Source: Phycisphaerales bacterium | GTDB taxonomy: Bacteria; Planctomycetota; Phycisphaerae; UBA1845; Fen-1342 | Length of the DNA stretch: 50,337 bases | Assembly: GCA_003162245.1 (NCBI GenBank) | Contig: PMMM01000200.1 | Location: 4,221 to 54,557 of the forward strand | Direction: 5' to 3' | Part shown: piece by piece, positions 1-9,400 of the stretch | Layout: every line of letters starts with the position of its first letter | Position numbering within the stretch: position 1 is the stretch's first letter | Position numbers and translations under genes: made by a program | Notes under the pieces: generated by a model | Database searches by the model: none | What the model was told of the DNA's origin: nothing | The model's input: only the letters and a program-made list of their open reading frames with translations

Positions 1-3000
1 ACCCCAGCCGTACCGACTCCAGCGGCGTCGCGATCGGCGTCACCTGGAGCATCGGCGCTCCAACCGTGCCGCCGCGCGCGCTCTTGCCCGCGTCGATGCA
101 CTGTAAGCTCACCCAGAAGCCCGCGTACGCACCGTCAACCGTGTTGTTGCACGTCCAGGTCCACTGCTGCCCGTCGTACGCCGCCAGGCCAAAGACGTTC
201 GCCGTCGAGCCGGCCTCCGCCGTCTCGGCGACAATCCACCCGGCGTACGCGGTCGAGAACTCCATCACCATCCACACCGTGTTCGGCAGCGTCACCGGCG
301 CCGGCAGCGTCACCGTCAGGTTCAGCACCTGCCCGTCCGGCAGACCCGCGCCGCTGACGAGCGTGCCGGGGAGGATCGTTCCGCCGGAGCACGGCGAGCC
401 GTTATAGAGCGCAACATCGAGGTCGAATGGCCCGCCGCCGCCGCCGTATACCGCAACCTCAAAGTAGATCAGGTCGCGGGCGGTGCCGGCCAGCGTCAGG
501 TCGTCGGCCATCGGCTTGCCGGGGTTGTACGACAGCGTGACCGGGTTGATCTCGTTGCGGTACTCCGGGCACGCGCCCGTGCAGCTCGTCCCGACGCCGT
601 CGAAGCTGCCGCCGGCGGCCGTGCAGTCCGCGGCCGATTTCATCGTGCACGTCCAGGTGGCGATGTCGCAGCAGGCGCCTACGGTGATGCTCGCGCAGTT
701 GACCGTGGCGCACGTCGTGCCTTCGCCCATGAACAGCCCGGCGAATGCCGTGCACGCCGGAATCGTCCCCTGCGTGCACGTGTGGTCGGTGTGGCAGCAC
801 GCGCCCTGTGCCTCGGGTATCGCGACGCACTGAATGTCCGCCCAGAAGCCGGCATAATCCGCCGGCGGCGGGCCAAACCAGTAGTCGCACGCCCACGGCG
901 GATCGTTCTGCCCGAATATGTTCTGCGTCGACCCGGTCTCGGCCTGCTCGGCGACCACCCAGCCGGAATCGGCCGTCGAGAACGTCACGACCATCCATAC
1001 GCTGTCGGGCACACGCACCGGCGTCGAGAAATCGGCCGACAGGAGGTAAATCGAGTCGTCACCCGGAACGCCGTTCCACGTGCGCTGCGTGCCGGCGATC
1101 AGCGTTCCACCCAGCCCCGGACAGTTCGTGTACAGGGCGGCGGTGACGTTGTACGCGTGATTGGCGGTCCCGGCGACCGCCAGATCGTAGTAGGTGAGCC
1201 CGCGGGCCGTTCCCGCCAGCGTCATGTCGTCGCCCAGGGCTTTGTTTGCCCCGGGACTGTAGTACGTGGTGGGATTAGCGATGGTGTTGCGGTACTCGGG
1301 CGCCATCGTGTTCGTACACGTCGTGCCCGCACCCTCAAACGTCCCGCCGAGGGCCGTGCAGATGCCGTGTCCGGTTATCCGGCAGGTCCAGTCCGTCGTG
1401 TTGTAGCACGCGCCCACTTCGGAGAGCGAGCAATCCACGCCCGTGCACACCGTGCTTTGGCCGAAGTACGTCCCGTTCTGCCAGGCACAGGCCACGGATG
1501 TGATGACGGCGCAGACCTCGGTCGGTAGGCAGCACGCGCCGCGTACCGTGCAGTGGGCCGTGGCGCAGGTCGTGTTGTCGCCCTGGTAGCTGCCGCCGTA
1601 CCCGGCGCAGCGCACCGCCGTCTCCTCGGTGCACGTGTCGTCGGTGTGGCAGCAGGCTCCGACCGTCTCGACCGGGCACTGGAACGTGGCGCAGGCCGTC
1701 AGCGGGCCCTCGAACACGCCGGCGCTGGTCGTGCAGTCGGTAATGCTGAGGTCCAGGCACGCGCCGTTCGGGTAGCAGCACGCGCCGTTGCAGATCCCGG
1801 CCGTGCACGTGGTCTGGTTGCCCATGTACGTGCCGCCGGTCAACGTGCAGGCGTTCTGGCTGCCGACCGAGCACGCGCCGTCGGTGTGACAGCAGGCGCC
1901 GACCGGGGAGGAGCAATCGACCGCCGCGCACGACAGCCCCACGCCGCGGAAGTTGCCGCCGCCGGACGCGCAGGCCGCCGGCGTGACCAGCGTGCAGCTC
2001 TGGTTCGGCCAGCAGCAGGCGCCCTTGCCGGACGACGGGCAGGTCAATTGCGCGCACAGGCTGCCCATGCCCTGGAACGTGCCGCCGGCGATGTTGCAGT
2101 ACTCCAGCGTGAAGTTCAGGCATCCGCCGGTATAGAAGCAGCACGCGCCCGAGCAGCTCACGCCGGCGCAGGTCGTGCCGTCGCCGCGGTAGTAGCCGCC
2201 CAGCGCATAGCAGTGCTCGACCGTGACGGCGCTGCAATTGCCGTCCTCGAAACAGCACGCCCCCTCGCGGATCGTCGCCCCGCTGAACACGAGCATCATC
2301 CGCGCGTAGTCGAGCAGATCCGTGTCGTTGTCCCCGTCGAAGTCCGAGCACACGCAGCCGGTCGCCGGCAGGAGCTGCGGCCCATGCACGCAGGGCGCGA
2401 ACAACCGCAGGTCCGCCACGTCCACCACGCCGTTGGCGTCCAGATCGCCGTCCGCCGACGCCACGTAGAGGATCCACGACTCCGTCGCCTCGCCCACGGC
2501 GTTAATCGCGCGGATCGTCACCACGTACGGCCCGTTGACTGGATCGGCGTCGGGCCACGAGACCACACCCGAGCTCGTGTTGATCGTCATCCCAGGCGGA
2601 CCGGCGACCAGCGACCAACCCAGGATCGGCGCCATGCACGCGGGCGCGGTCAGCGCTGGCGTCGGCCCCGTGTAATCAAATCCGCACTTCGTCGCGTGGT
2701 TGGCGATCGCCACGATGTGCGGCGGCGCTTGTTGCACGCCCAGCCGCACGGTCTGCGTCGACGTACCCGCCCCGTTCGTCGCCCGCAGCACGATTTCGTA
2801 GATGAACGGCGACTTGACCGGACTCGGCCAGTGAATCACGCCCGTGTTCGGGTCCACCGTCATCCCCGGCTGCGGGTTGTCCAGGCTCCACGTGAGCGGG
2901 GCCATGTTGATCGGGTACGTAACCACCGGCGTCGGGCCGGTAAACGGGTTTTCACAGGTGATGATGTACTGACTGAAGGAGCCGAATGCCGGCACGGCCT

Positions 3001-4102
3001 GCGCCACCAGCAGCGGCGCGCAATAGTCTGCCTGGTTGTTATCTTCGTACTCCTCCGTGACCTGGTGGAGGTCATCCAGGATCGAACCCACGTAGTACGT
3101 GCCCGCCGGAAGGTCGGGAATGTCCGTCGCGGCACCAAACTCGATTCGGCAACTGGTCCCGGTCCCCAGATTCCAAAACAGGTGCCCGAGCGCCAGATCG
3201 TTCGCGTCGATGACGTTGTTAGTCGACAAATAGAAGCCCTGCCGCACGTTCGACACCGCCACGTTGCCGAAGTTCTCGATCGTCGCCCACAGCGTGAGCT
3301 CCTGGTCCGGCGTGATCGGCGACGGCGTGAAAAACGACGGCTCGGCCCGTCCGAGACGCGGCCCTCGCGCGCTATACCCCGCGTTCCCGAGGTCGATCGT
3401 CGGTGCGGACGAGCCCGGATACAGGAAGCGCGTCCCGCGCCGGTCGTCCGCGTGCAACTCGATGATGTTCTGGTTACCGATTGGTCCGCCCGCCGGATAG
3501 CCAGGGTTCAGCGTGCCGATCAGCCACGACGTCCCCGCCGGCTCGTCGCCGACCGGGTCGTGCCCGAGGCCGATCGCGTGTCCCAGCTCGTGCAGCGCGA
3601 CGAGGTAGAACGAGAAGCCGTTGTCCGGTTCGGGGTTGCCCGTGACTTCGCAATCCGGGTTGGTCAACATGTGCCAGCCGACGCCGTCCGGAACGTCGGC
3701 GAAGACCATGTCCATGTCGTACCACTCGTCCATGTAGTTGACCATGTACGTCACGGCCAGAACGCCGGGGTCCAGCGAGTCCGCCGGCACGGCCACCGTC
3801 ATGCTGTAACCGTCTTGCGGATCAATGACCGTGTCCGCTTCATCCACGTAGCCGTAGCGATAGTAGAAGCTCGAGCCCCAGACGTCGCTCCATTGCCCCA
3901 TTGAGGCGCGGTACAGCACGTCGGGATCGTCGCCTTCCTGAAACGTGATCGTTGACAGGTAACGGTCCGCGTACCCGTCGTACCAGATCACGCTGTAGCC
4001 CCCGTACGAGAAATACGAAAACGCCGCGGCCCGGTCGCTCCCCAGCCACGTGATCCCGCCCACCGCCGCCACGAGCAACGAATTGCGGAGGAGCGCTTTC
4101 AT
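1..4102 (-). CDS. Secreted metzincin (matrixin-like) metalloprotease with six-cysteine repeats; C-terminus beyond window edge
   Basis: The frame is open from ATG 4102 to base 1 with no stop, so at least 1367 residues are present and the C-terminus is missing. An N-terminal signal peptide (about residues 1-26) predicts export. Residues 171-181 read HELGHAIGLGH, the HExxHxxGxxH zinc motif of metzincins, so it is expected to be a zinc endopeptidase. It is followed by a CARDB-like beta-sandwich (about 255-360), two Ig-like segments, and a dockerin-like stretch with two DxDxNxxxDxxD-type loops. From about residue 613 there are ten six-cysteine modules (CC-x5-C-x7-C-x13-C-x4-C, starting GACCF/GACCH; the eighth has lost one of the paired Cys) and two copies of a roughly 180-residue unnamed domain starting PEYRN. 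The start overlaps the stop of the upstream gene by ATGA, so the two are translationally coupled. Protease assignment is firm. The roles of the repeats are unknown; surface attachment or substrate binding is an inference. Confidence 0.85.
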   Translation of the reverse strand, partial: MKALLRNSLLVAAVGGITWLGSDRAAAFSYFSYGGYSVIWYDGYADRYLSTITFQEGDDPDVLYRASMGQWSDVWGSSFYYRYGYVDEADTVIDPQDGYSMTVAVPADSLDPGVLAVTYMVNYMDEWYDMDMVFADVPDGVGWHMLTNPDCEVTGNPEPDNGFSFYLVALHELGHAIGLGHDPVGDEPAGTSWLIGTLNPGYPAGGPIGNQNIIELHADDRRGTRFLYPGSSAPTIDLGNAGYSARGPRLGRAEPSFFTPSPITPDQELTLWATIENFGNVAVSNVRQGFYLSTNNVIDANDLALGHLFWNLGTGTSCRIEFGAATDIPDLPAGTYYVGSILDDLHQVTEEYEDNNQADYCAPLLVAQAVPAFGSFSQYIITCENPFTGPTPVVTYPINMAPLTWSLDNPQPGMTVDPNTGVIHWPSPVKSPFIYEIVLRATNGAGTSTQTVRLGVQQAPPHIVAIANHATKCGFDYTGPTPALTAPACMAPILGWSLVAGPPGMTINTSSGVVSWPDADPVNGPYVVTIRAINAVGEATESWILYVASADGDLDANGVVDVADLRLFAPCVHGPQLLPATGCVCSDFDGDNDTDLLDYARMMLVFSGATIREGACCFEDGNCSAVTVEHCYALGGYYRGDGTTCAGVSCSGACCFYTGGCLNFTLEYCNIAGGTFQGMGSLCAQLTCPSSGKGACCWPNQSCTLVTPAACASGGGNFRGVGLSCAAVDCSSPVGACCHTDGACSVGSQNACTLTGGTYMGNQTTCTAGICNGACCYPNGACLDLSITDCTTSAGVFEGPLTACATFQCPVETVGACCHTDDTCTEETAVRCAGYGGSYQGDNTTCATAHCTVRGACCLPTEVCAVITSVACAWQNGTYFGQSTVCTGVDCSLSEVGACYNTTDWTCRITGHGICTALGGTFEGAGTTCTNTMAPEYRNTIANPTTYYSPGANKALGDDMTLAGTARGLTYYDLAVAGTANHAYNVTAALYTNCPGLGGTLIAGTQRTWNGVPGDDSIYLLSADFSTPVRVPDSVWMVVTFSTADSGWVVAEQAETGSTQNIFGQNDPPWACDYWFGPPPADYAGFWADIQCVAIPEAQGACCHTDHTCTQGTIPACTAFAGLFMGEGTTCATVNCASITVGACCDIATWTCTMKSAADCTAAGGSFDGVGTSCTGACPEYRNEINPVTLSYNPGKPMADDLTLAGTARDLIYFEVAVYGGGGGPFDLDVALYNGSPCSGGTILPGTLVSGAGLPDGQVLNLTVTLPAPVTLPNTVWMVMEFSTAYAGWIVAETAEAGSTANVFGLAAYDGQQWTWTCNNTVDGAYAGFWVSLQCIDAGKSARGGTVGAPMLQVTPIATPLESVRLG

Positions 4103-4986
4103 CGCGGCACCTCCTTGCCCTTCGTGCTCGGCTGTGTCGTCGGTGCCACCGGCGGCGCCGCTGGCCGTGCCGCCCCCGCCCCGCGCACTGGCGCCGCCGG
4201 CGCACCGGCTTTCTTCTCCGCCTGCCGCCGCTGCTCCATCGGCGACAGCCTCAGCGGCACCGCGCGGTACTTGACGATTGCCGGCCGGCCGGCCGGGGCC
4301 GTGAGTTGGTGATCGCGGCTGGCCGCCAGCACTGGCGTAAGTTGCGTCACGAAATCGGTATAGGCCACCGGCGCCGCCGCCTGCGCCCGCGGCGTGACCA
4401 GCCCCATGTGCTCCGCGCCTTGCAGGGATTCATGCGGGTCGACGGCCGCGCTCGGCGCATACTGGATAAACCCGTCGGACCCGACGCCGGCCACGCCCGC
4501 CTCGCGGCCCTCCGCCCGCGACATGACGCGCTCCACGCCGTCGGCGTCCGGCTTGATGAGGAACGCGCCTTGGTAAATGCCGACAACGGGGTGCGTGTGA
4601 TAGGTCGGCAGCAGGAACAGCAGCCACTTCTCGCCGACGCGCAGCTCGGGGGCGTCGGGGATGGTCATCCGCGTCTTGTCCACTTCGCCGCCCGGCACGA
4701 TCAGCGTGAACCGGTCGGTCGAGTCGGCCAGCCGGCCCTTGAGGTACTCGACCCCCTCGAGCGTGACCGCCGACTCGATGCGTCGCGGGTCACTGGCCCA
4801 GTACGACCGCACCGCCGTCACGCGGCCGACGATCACCTGCCCGGCGTGGTCGGCCAGCGTGTTCAGGGTCATCGGGACCGCGACGGCGGCCGTCGCCAGC
4901 GGTGCCCAGGCCGCCAAGCCCAGGCTAATACCCGCCAGCCCGAACCAATTCAGGCGTGGACGCACGTTCCGTCTGGCGTCTGACAT
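4099..4986 (-). CDS. Secreted protein of unknown function, coupled to the metzincin gene
   Basis: A 295-residue protein with a signal peptide (about residues 1-34, ending ATA/A). The start at 4986 is supported by GAGGTGA a few bases upstream. The middle part has the pattern AGQVIVGRVTAVRS ... GVEYLKG followed by a VPGGE turn and VGEKWLLFLLP. I associate this pattern with small exported beta-rich proteins encoded next to matrixin-type proteases; no biochemical function is known to me. The C-terminal 50 residues are Ala/Pro-rich and of low complexity. Its stop codon overlaps the metzincin start (ATGA), so the two products are probably made in similar amounts and may interact, for example as chaperone or inhibitor of the protease. 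That role is inferred only from position. Confidence 0.75.
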   Translation of the reverse strand: MSDARRNVRPRLNWFGLAGISLGLAAWAPLATAAVAVPMTLNTLADHAGQVIVGRVTAVRSYWASDPRRIESAVTLEGVEYLKGRLADSTDRFTLIVPGGEVDKTRMTIPDAPELRVGEKWLLFLLPTYHTHPVVGIYQGAFLIKPDADGVERVMSRAEGREAGVAGVGSDGFIQYAPSAAVDPHESLQGAEHMGLVTPRAQAAAPVAYTDFVTQLTPVLAASRDHQLTAPAGRPAIVKYRAVPLRLSPMEQRRQAEKKAGAPAAPVRGAGAARPAAPPVAPTTQPSTKGKEVPR

Positions 4987-5684
4987 GTCGTGTCACCTCG
5001 CTTGCGTGCTAGTGTTGCGGCTGCTGCCTCTGTCCGGCCACCTTGCCTGCGCTCGCCCCCGGCGCGCGGATCGACTGCTGTCGCACGTGGATGCCATTGT
5101 ACTAAAATCGACCCAGTAGACGGTGTTCATCTGGCTCTCGGGCGCAACGCCGCCAATTCCAGAGTTATCGGCCCTCTACGCCCGGAATTCCGCACGAGGT
5201 CAGTGCCCGGGGCCGCAGGCCGGCCGTGCACTGGGCACCACTTCGCGGTAGCGCGCACGCTGCGATCGTATTCGGCCCTCTCGGCCGCAAGTTCTTATCG
5301 GGCGGCGGCGGCGGCGAATGGCAAGTCGGCAGGGCTTGAGTCGCTGCGGGCCGATCACTGCCGACCGTGCGCGTTTTGACTTCGCGCACGGGGGGTGCCT
5401 AGCCTTTTTACAGAGGTGTTGTGTCTCTGCGATAGTCGGGCCGGGCGCTCGGGTGGTGTTCGCGAGCGACGGAGCGCAGGGAAGGGTTGTAGCCTCGAGA
5501 GTTCGAGCACCGTGGTTTGGGTTTGCGCGTCGGAGCGCAAAGTACCGAATGATGCGGGCATCCTGAGTGCCCGCGCCGTCGGCCGATGTGAACTCTGCCT
5601 GTTCGGTCGGCTGACTGACCGACCTGCGATGCCTCGATCACGGCCTCGCGCACATCGGTCGCAACGGAAGAGGAGAGCCTGTTC
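4987..5684. other. Divergent intergenic region with hairpins, no gene seen
   Basis: About 700 bases between the minus-strand metzincin operon and the plus-strand PEP-CTERM gene, expected to hold promoters for both. I see no convincing coding frame. Two hairpins stand out: GCGGGCA/TGCCCGC at 5554-5574 and TCGGTC/GACCGA at 5603-5622, both in the probable leader of the PEP-CTERM gene. No standard -35/-10 pair is clear. Confidence 0.4.
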
Positions 5685-6305
5685 ATGCAGACTAGCATTC
5701 CGCGGAGGGTTGTGCAGCTCGCTCTGATCGTAACGGTCGGCACGGCCGCGTGCACGGCTTTCGCCGCGCCGTTGAACCTGGTCCAGGCCTTTCCAGACGT
5801 CTTCGTGACGTCGAACGCGGCGACCTACGATCCGAACTCGATGCAATTCACGGAGACCGGGCGGCCGCTGACCTACTCGTTGCCGACCTCCTACAACATC
5901 ACGAACACGACGACCACGTCCTATTCGTTGACGGCCACAATCGACCACACCGGTTCGGCGACGGGCGGCACGCTCTCGATTCTGGGCAAGATCAGCGCGC
6001 TCGGGTTTACCAGCGGGACGCTGCTCACGGGCACGCTCGCGCCGGCACCGGCCTTCGGGTACGGAAACTCGACGAACGGGGATCCCTTTGAATTCCTGTT
6101 TACGGTCACGGGCGGCGACATGGCGGGCAACTTCGGCTCGACCGCCGGCGTGATCATCAGCGCCAAGTCGACGAATTACGTCGACTGGAGTCACAGCTTT
6201 TCGAACGGATCCGGCGCCACGAATGACACGTTCCGCGTCCCGGAACCGGCCTCGCTGACTCTGCTGGCCGCCGTCCTCGGCCTGAGTCGCAGGCGAGGGC
6301 GATAA
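5685..6305 (+). CDS. PEP-CTERM sorting-domain protein
   Basis: A 206-residue exported protein. The signal peptide spans about residues 1-27 (ACTAFAA/PLN) and the C-terminus reads VPEPASLTLLAAVLGLSRRR: a VPEP motif, a hydrophobic stretch and an Arg cluster, the three parts of a PEP-CTERM signal processed by exosortase. The body (residues 30-180) is Thr/Ser/Gly-rich beta-type sequence with the motifs LGKISALGF and FTVTGGDMAGNFG. The same motifs recur in the N-terminal domain of the next gene (GKIKAFGF, FVGTGGGMAGLFGG), so the two share a domain. The start has GGAAGAGGAGAG upstream. The next gene lies 116 bases downstream on the same strand and may be co-transcribed. The function beyond surface or extracellular-matrix location is unknown. 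Confidence 0.8.
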   Translation: MQTSIPRRVVQLALIVTVGTAACTAFAAPLNLVQAFPDVFVTSNAATYDPNSMQFTETGRPLTYSLPTSYNITNTTTTSYSLTATIDHTGSATGGTLSILGKISALGFTSGTLLTGTLAPAPAFGYGNSTNGDPFEFLFTVTGGDMAGNFGSTAGVIISAKSTNYVDWSHSFSNGSGATNDTFRVPEPASLTLLAAVLGLSRRRGR

Positions 6306-6421
6306 CCGCATTGAACCGGCCCGGCCGTCTACGGCGGGAGCCGAGCCGCCCAGCGCGACATCGACACTTCCATGTGGCAAGCGCGCGTGCGCATTGAAGG
6401 GAACCAAAGGGAGAGAAGACA

Positions 6422-9400
6422 ATGATCTCGGGAAGACCTACACACTTTGCTCGGCTCAGTATCATCCTGATCCTGATCGGATCGGCCGTCGCCGCGCAGG
6501 CCGCCCTACTGAACGTTCCGCAAACGGCGCCGATCATCAACTACGACTCCAACGGGCACCTCACGTACGATGCCGGCACCGGCCAATTCAGCGTCGACGC
6601 CTCGTCGTTGGCCGTGACGTTTCCAAACGGCGACTTTGCCTTTGTCGATGCCCCGCGGGCCCTGCAAATCCGTCTGCTCGTCAACGGCAGCGGCGTCGCT
6701 AGCTCCAACGGCTCGACCGACGACCTCACCGTCGAGGGCACCGTCGACGTCGACGGCGACGGCACGCCCGAGTACTCCGGCATCCTGCTCACCGGCAAGA
6801 TCAAGGCCTTCGGCTTCCTCGACACCGGCTCCAACGTCGACCTGTTCGACTTCGTCTTCGTCGGGACCGGCGGCGGCATGGCCGGGTTGTTTGGCGGCGG
6901 CAACATCGGCATCACGATGACCAGCGAGAACTGCACCTTCACGGGCAGCTTCCTCGTGAACTTCGAGGGAAAGTCGAAAGGGGACATCGGCGTCACGCCC
7001 TGCGACCGGCACGCCATCAGCGGACACGTCACTTGCACGGGGACCAATACGGGGATCCCGGGCGTTTCCGTCACCGTGTACGACGCGAATAACTCGCCGG
7101 TCGGCACTGCAGTTACCGGCACCGGCGGGGCGTACGCCGTTCCCGGACTAGTTGCCCCGGCCAACTACACCGTCGTCGTCACCGTACCCAGCAATGCGGC
7201 TTCCTGCTCGGCCACGAGCCAGGCGATAGCTCTTGATTGCAATGCCGACGCAACCGCCGACTTCTGCGTGTGCCCGTGTCTGCCTACGAGCATCACCGGC
7301 ACGGCGGCTTGCACCCAGAACGGCCAACAGACGCCGCAACCCGGCGTCGCGATCACCGTGTTCGACAGCAGCAACCACGTGGCGGGGTCCGCGGTCACCG
7401 GTGCGGGCGGCTCCTATGCCGTCGCGGGGCTCGTCGCCGGCGCGTATACCGTTGCGGCGACGCCGCCGGCGGGAAGCAAGCTCTGCAGCGACGCGACCGT
7501 GGCTGTTGTCCTGGTCTGCAACCAGGACGGGACCGCCAACTTCTGCGTGTGCCCCTGTGCGCCGTCGGACATCAACGGCCTCGTGGCCTGCTCGCGCGAC
7601 AACGGTCCGGTCGCCGGCCTGACCGTCACGGCTTACGACGCCAATAACGCGGCCGTCGGATCGGCCGTCAGCCAGGCGGATGGCACCTACACGATCAATG
7701 ATCTGCCGCCCGGCAGCTATACCGTCAAGATCACCATTACGTCCACCACCACGTTGTGCGGTCCGGACACCGTGCCGGTCACGCTCGCGTGCGAAACCGA
7801 TGGAACCGCGAACTTCTGTGTCTGCCCGTGCCGACCCGCCAGCATCACTGGCATCGTGGCCTGCTCACAGGACAACGGGGGTATCGCGGGCATAGCCGTC
7901 ACCGCGTACGACGGCGGCAATGCGGTCGCCGGCACCGCCGCCACCGACACGGACGGCTCGTACACGATCGGCGGCCTCGCCCCGGGCAACTACACGGTCA
8001 AGATCGTGCCCACGGCCGACACCAAACTCTGCGGGCCCGATACCGTACCGGTCACCATCGTCTGCGAGACCAACGGGACCGCGAATTTCTGTCTGTGCCC
8101 GTGCCGAGGCTCGGCGATCAACGGCCGGACTGTCTGCAGCACCGGCAACCTGCCCCAGGGGAACATCGCCGTCACGCTGCTCGACAGCACCAACGGCGTC
8201 GCGGGCAACGCCACGACCGCGACCGACGGCACGTACACAATTGCCAATCTGGCGCCCGGGACCTACCGGGTGACCGTCGCCGTGCCGCCCAACTACCAAA
8301 GTTGTGGGCCCACGTCCGTCAACGTGACGCTGCAATGCGAGCAGAACGGGACGGCCGATTTCTGTCTGTGCCCCCCCGCGTGCAACACGAAGCTGAACGG
8401 CACGGTCAAATGCACAAGCAGTTGCCCGCAGACCCCCGTGTCCGGCGCGACCATTACGGTCGTCAGCTCGGCCGGTCAAACGGTCGCCACGCAGAGCACC
8501 GCGGCCGACGGGACTTATAGCATCTCGGGCCTCTCCATCGGCAGCTATACCGTTAAGGTTACCCTACCCAGCGGCTATCAGGCCTGCGGCTGCACGAGTT
8601 CCTGCGTCACGATCTCCTGCGGCCAAACGAAGACCGTGGACTTCTGCGCTTGCCCCAACTGCGCGTCCGCCAGCGTGACCGGCACCGTCAAGTGCTCGAC
8701 GACGAACAAGACGGTCTACGGCGTTACCGTCAAGCTGTACGATGCCAACAACGTCCAGAAGGGCTCGGCGCGGACCGGCTGCGACGGCAAGTACGCGTTC
8801 CGCAACCTGCCCGCGGGCACCTACAAGGTCACGATCGTGGTGCCGTGCGGCTATGAGGCCTGCGGGGCCACCAACTCTACCATAACGCTCGCCTGCGGCC
8901 AGACGACGCCCGTCGACTTTTGCGTGTGCCCGACCTGTCGGCCGGCCACCGTCAGCGGCGTCGTCAAGTGCTCGTCGGGCTGCCAGACTGTCGCGGGTGC
9001 GATGGTCGCCGTCTTCGACGCCAGCAACGTCCAGAAGGGCTCCACGACCACCGGCGCCGACGGCAAGTACACGCTTGGAAACCTGCCCGCCGGAAGCTAC
9101 AGCGTCCGCATCACGGTGCCCGCCGGCTATGAGGCCTGCGGAGACACCAGCACCAGCGTGACGTTGACGTGCGGCCAGACGAAGACCGTCAACTTCTGCG
9201 CCTGCCCGAGTTGTGCGCCGGCCAAGGTCACGGGCATCGTCAAGTGCCAGTCGAGCTGCCAGACCGTTGCGGGTGCAATCGTCAAGGTCTACGACGCTGC
9301 CAACGTCCAGAAGGGCTCCGCAACGACCGGCTCCGACGGCAAGTACACGCTCAGCGGCCTGCCGGCCGGCACCTACACGGTCAAGCTGACGGTCCCCGCC

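Noticed and set aside
1553-3904. 783-residue plus-strand open frame opposite the metzincin gene
   Set aside because: It is Arg/Ala/Val-rich with no family motif. The opposite frame carries the signal peptide, HELGHAIGLGH and regular Cys modules, so this is a composition shadow.
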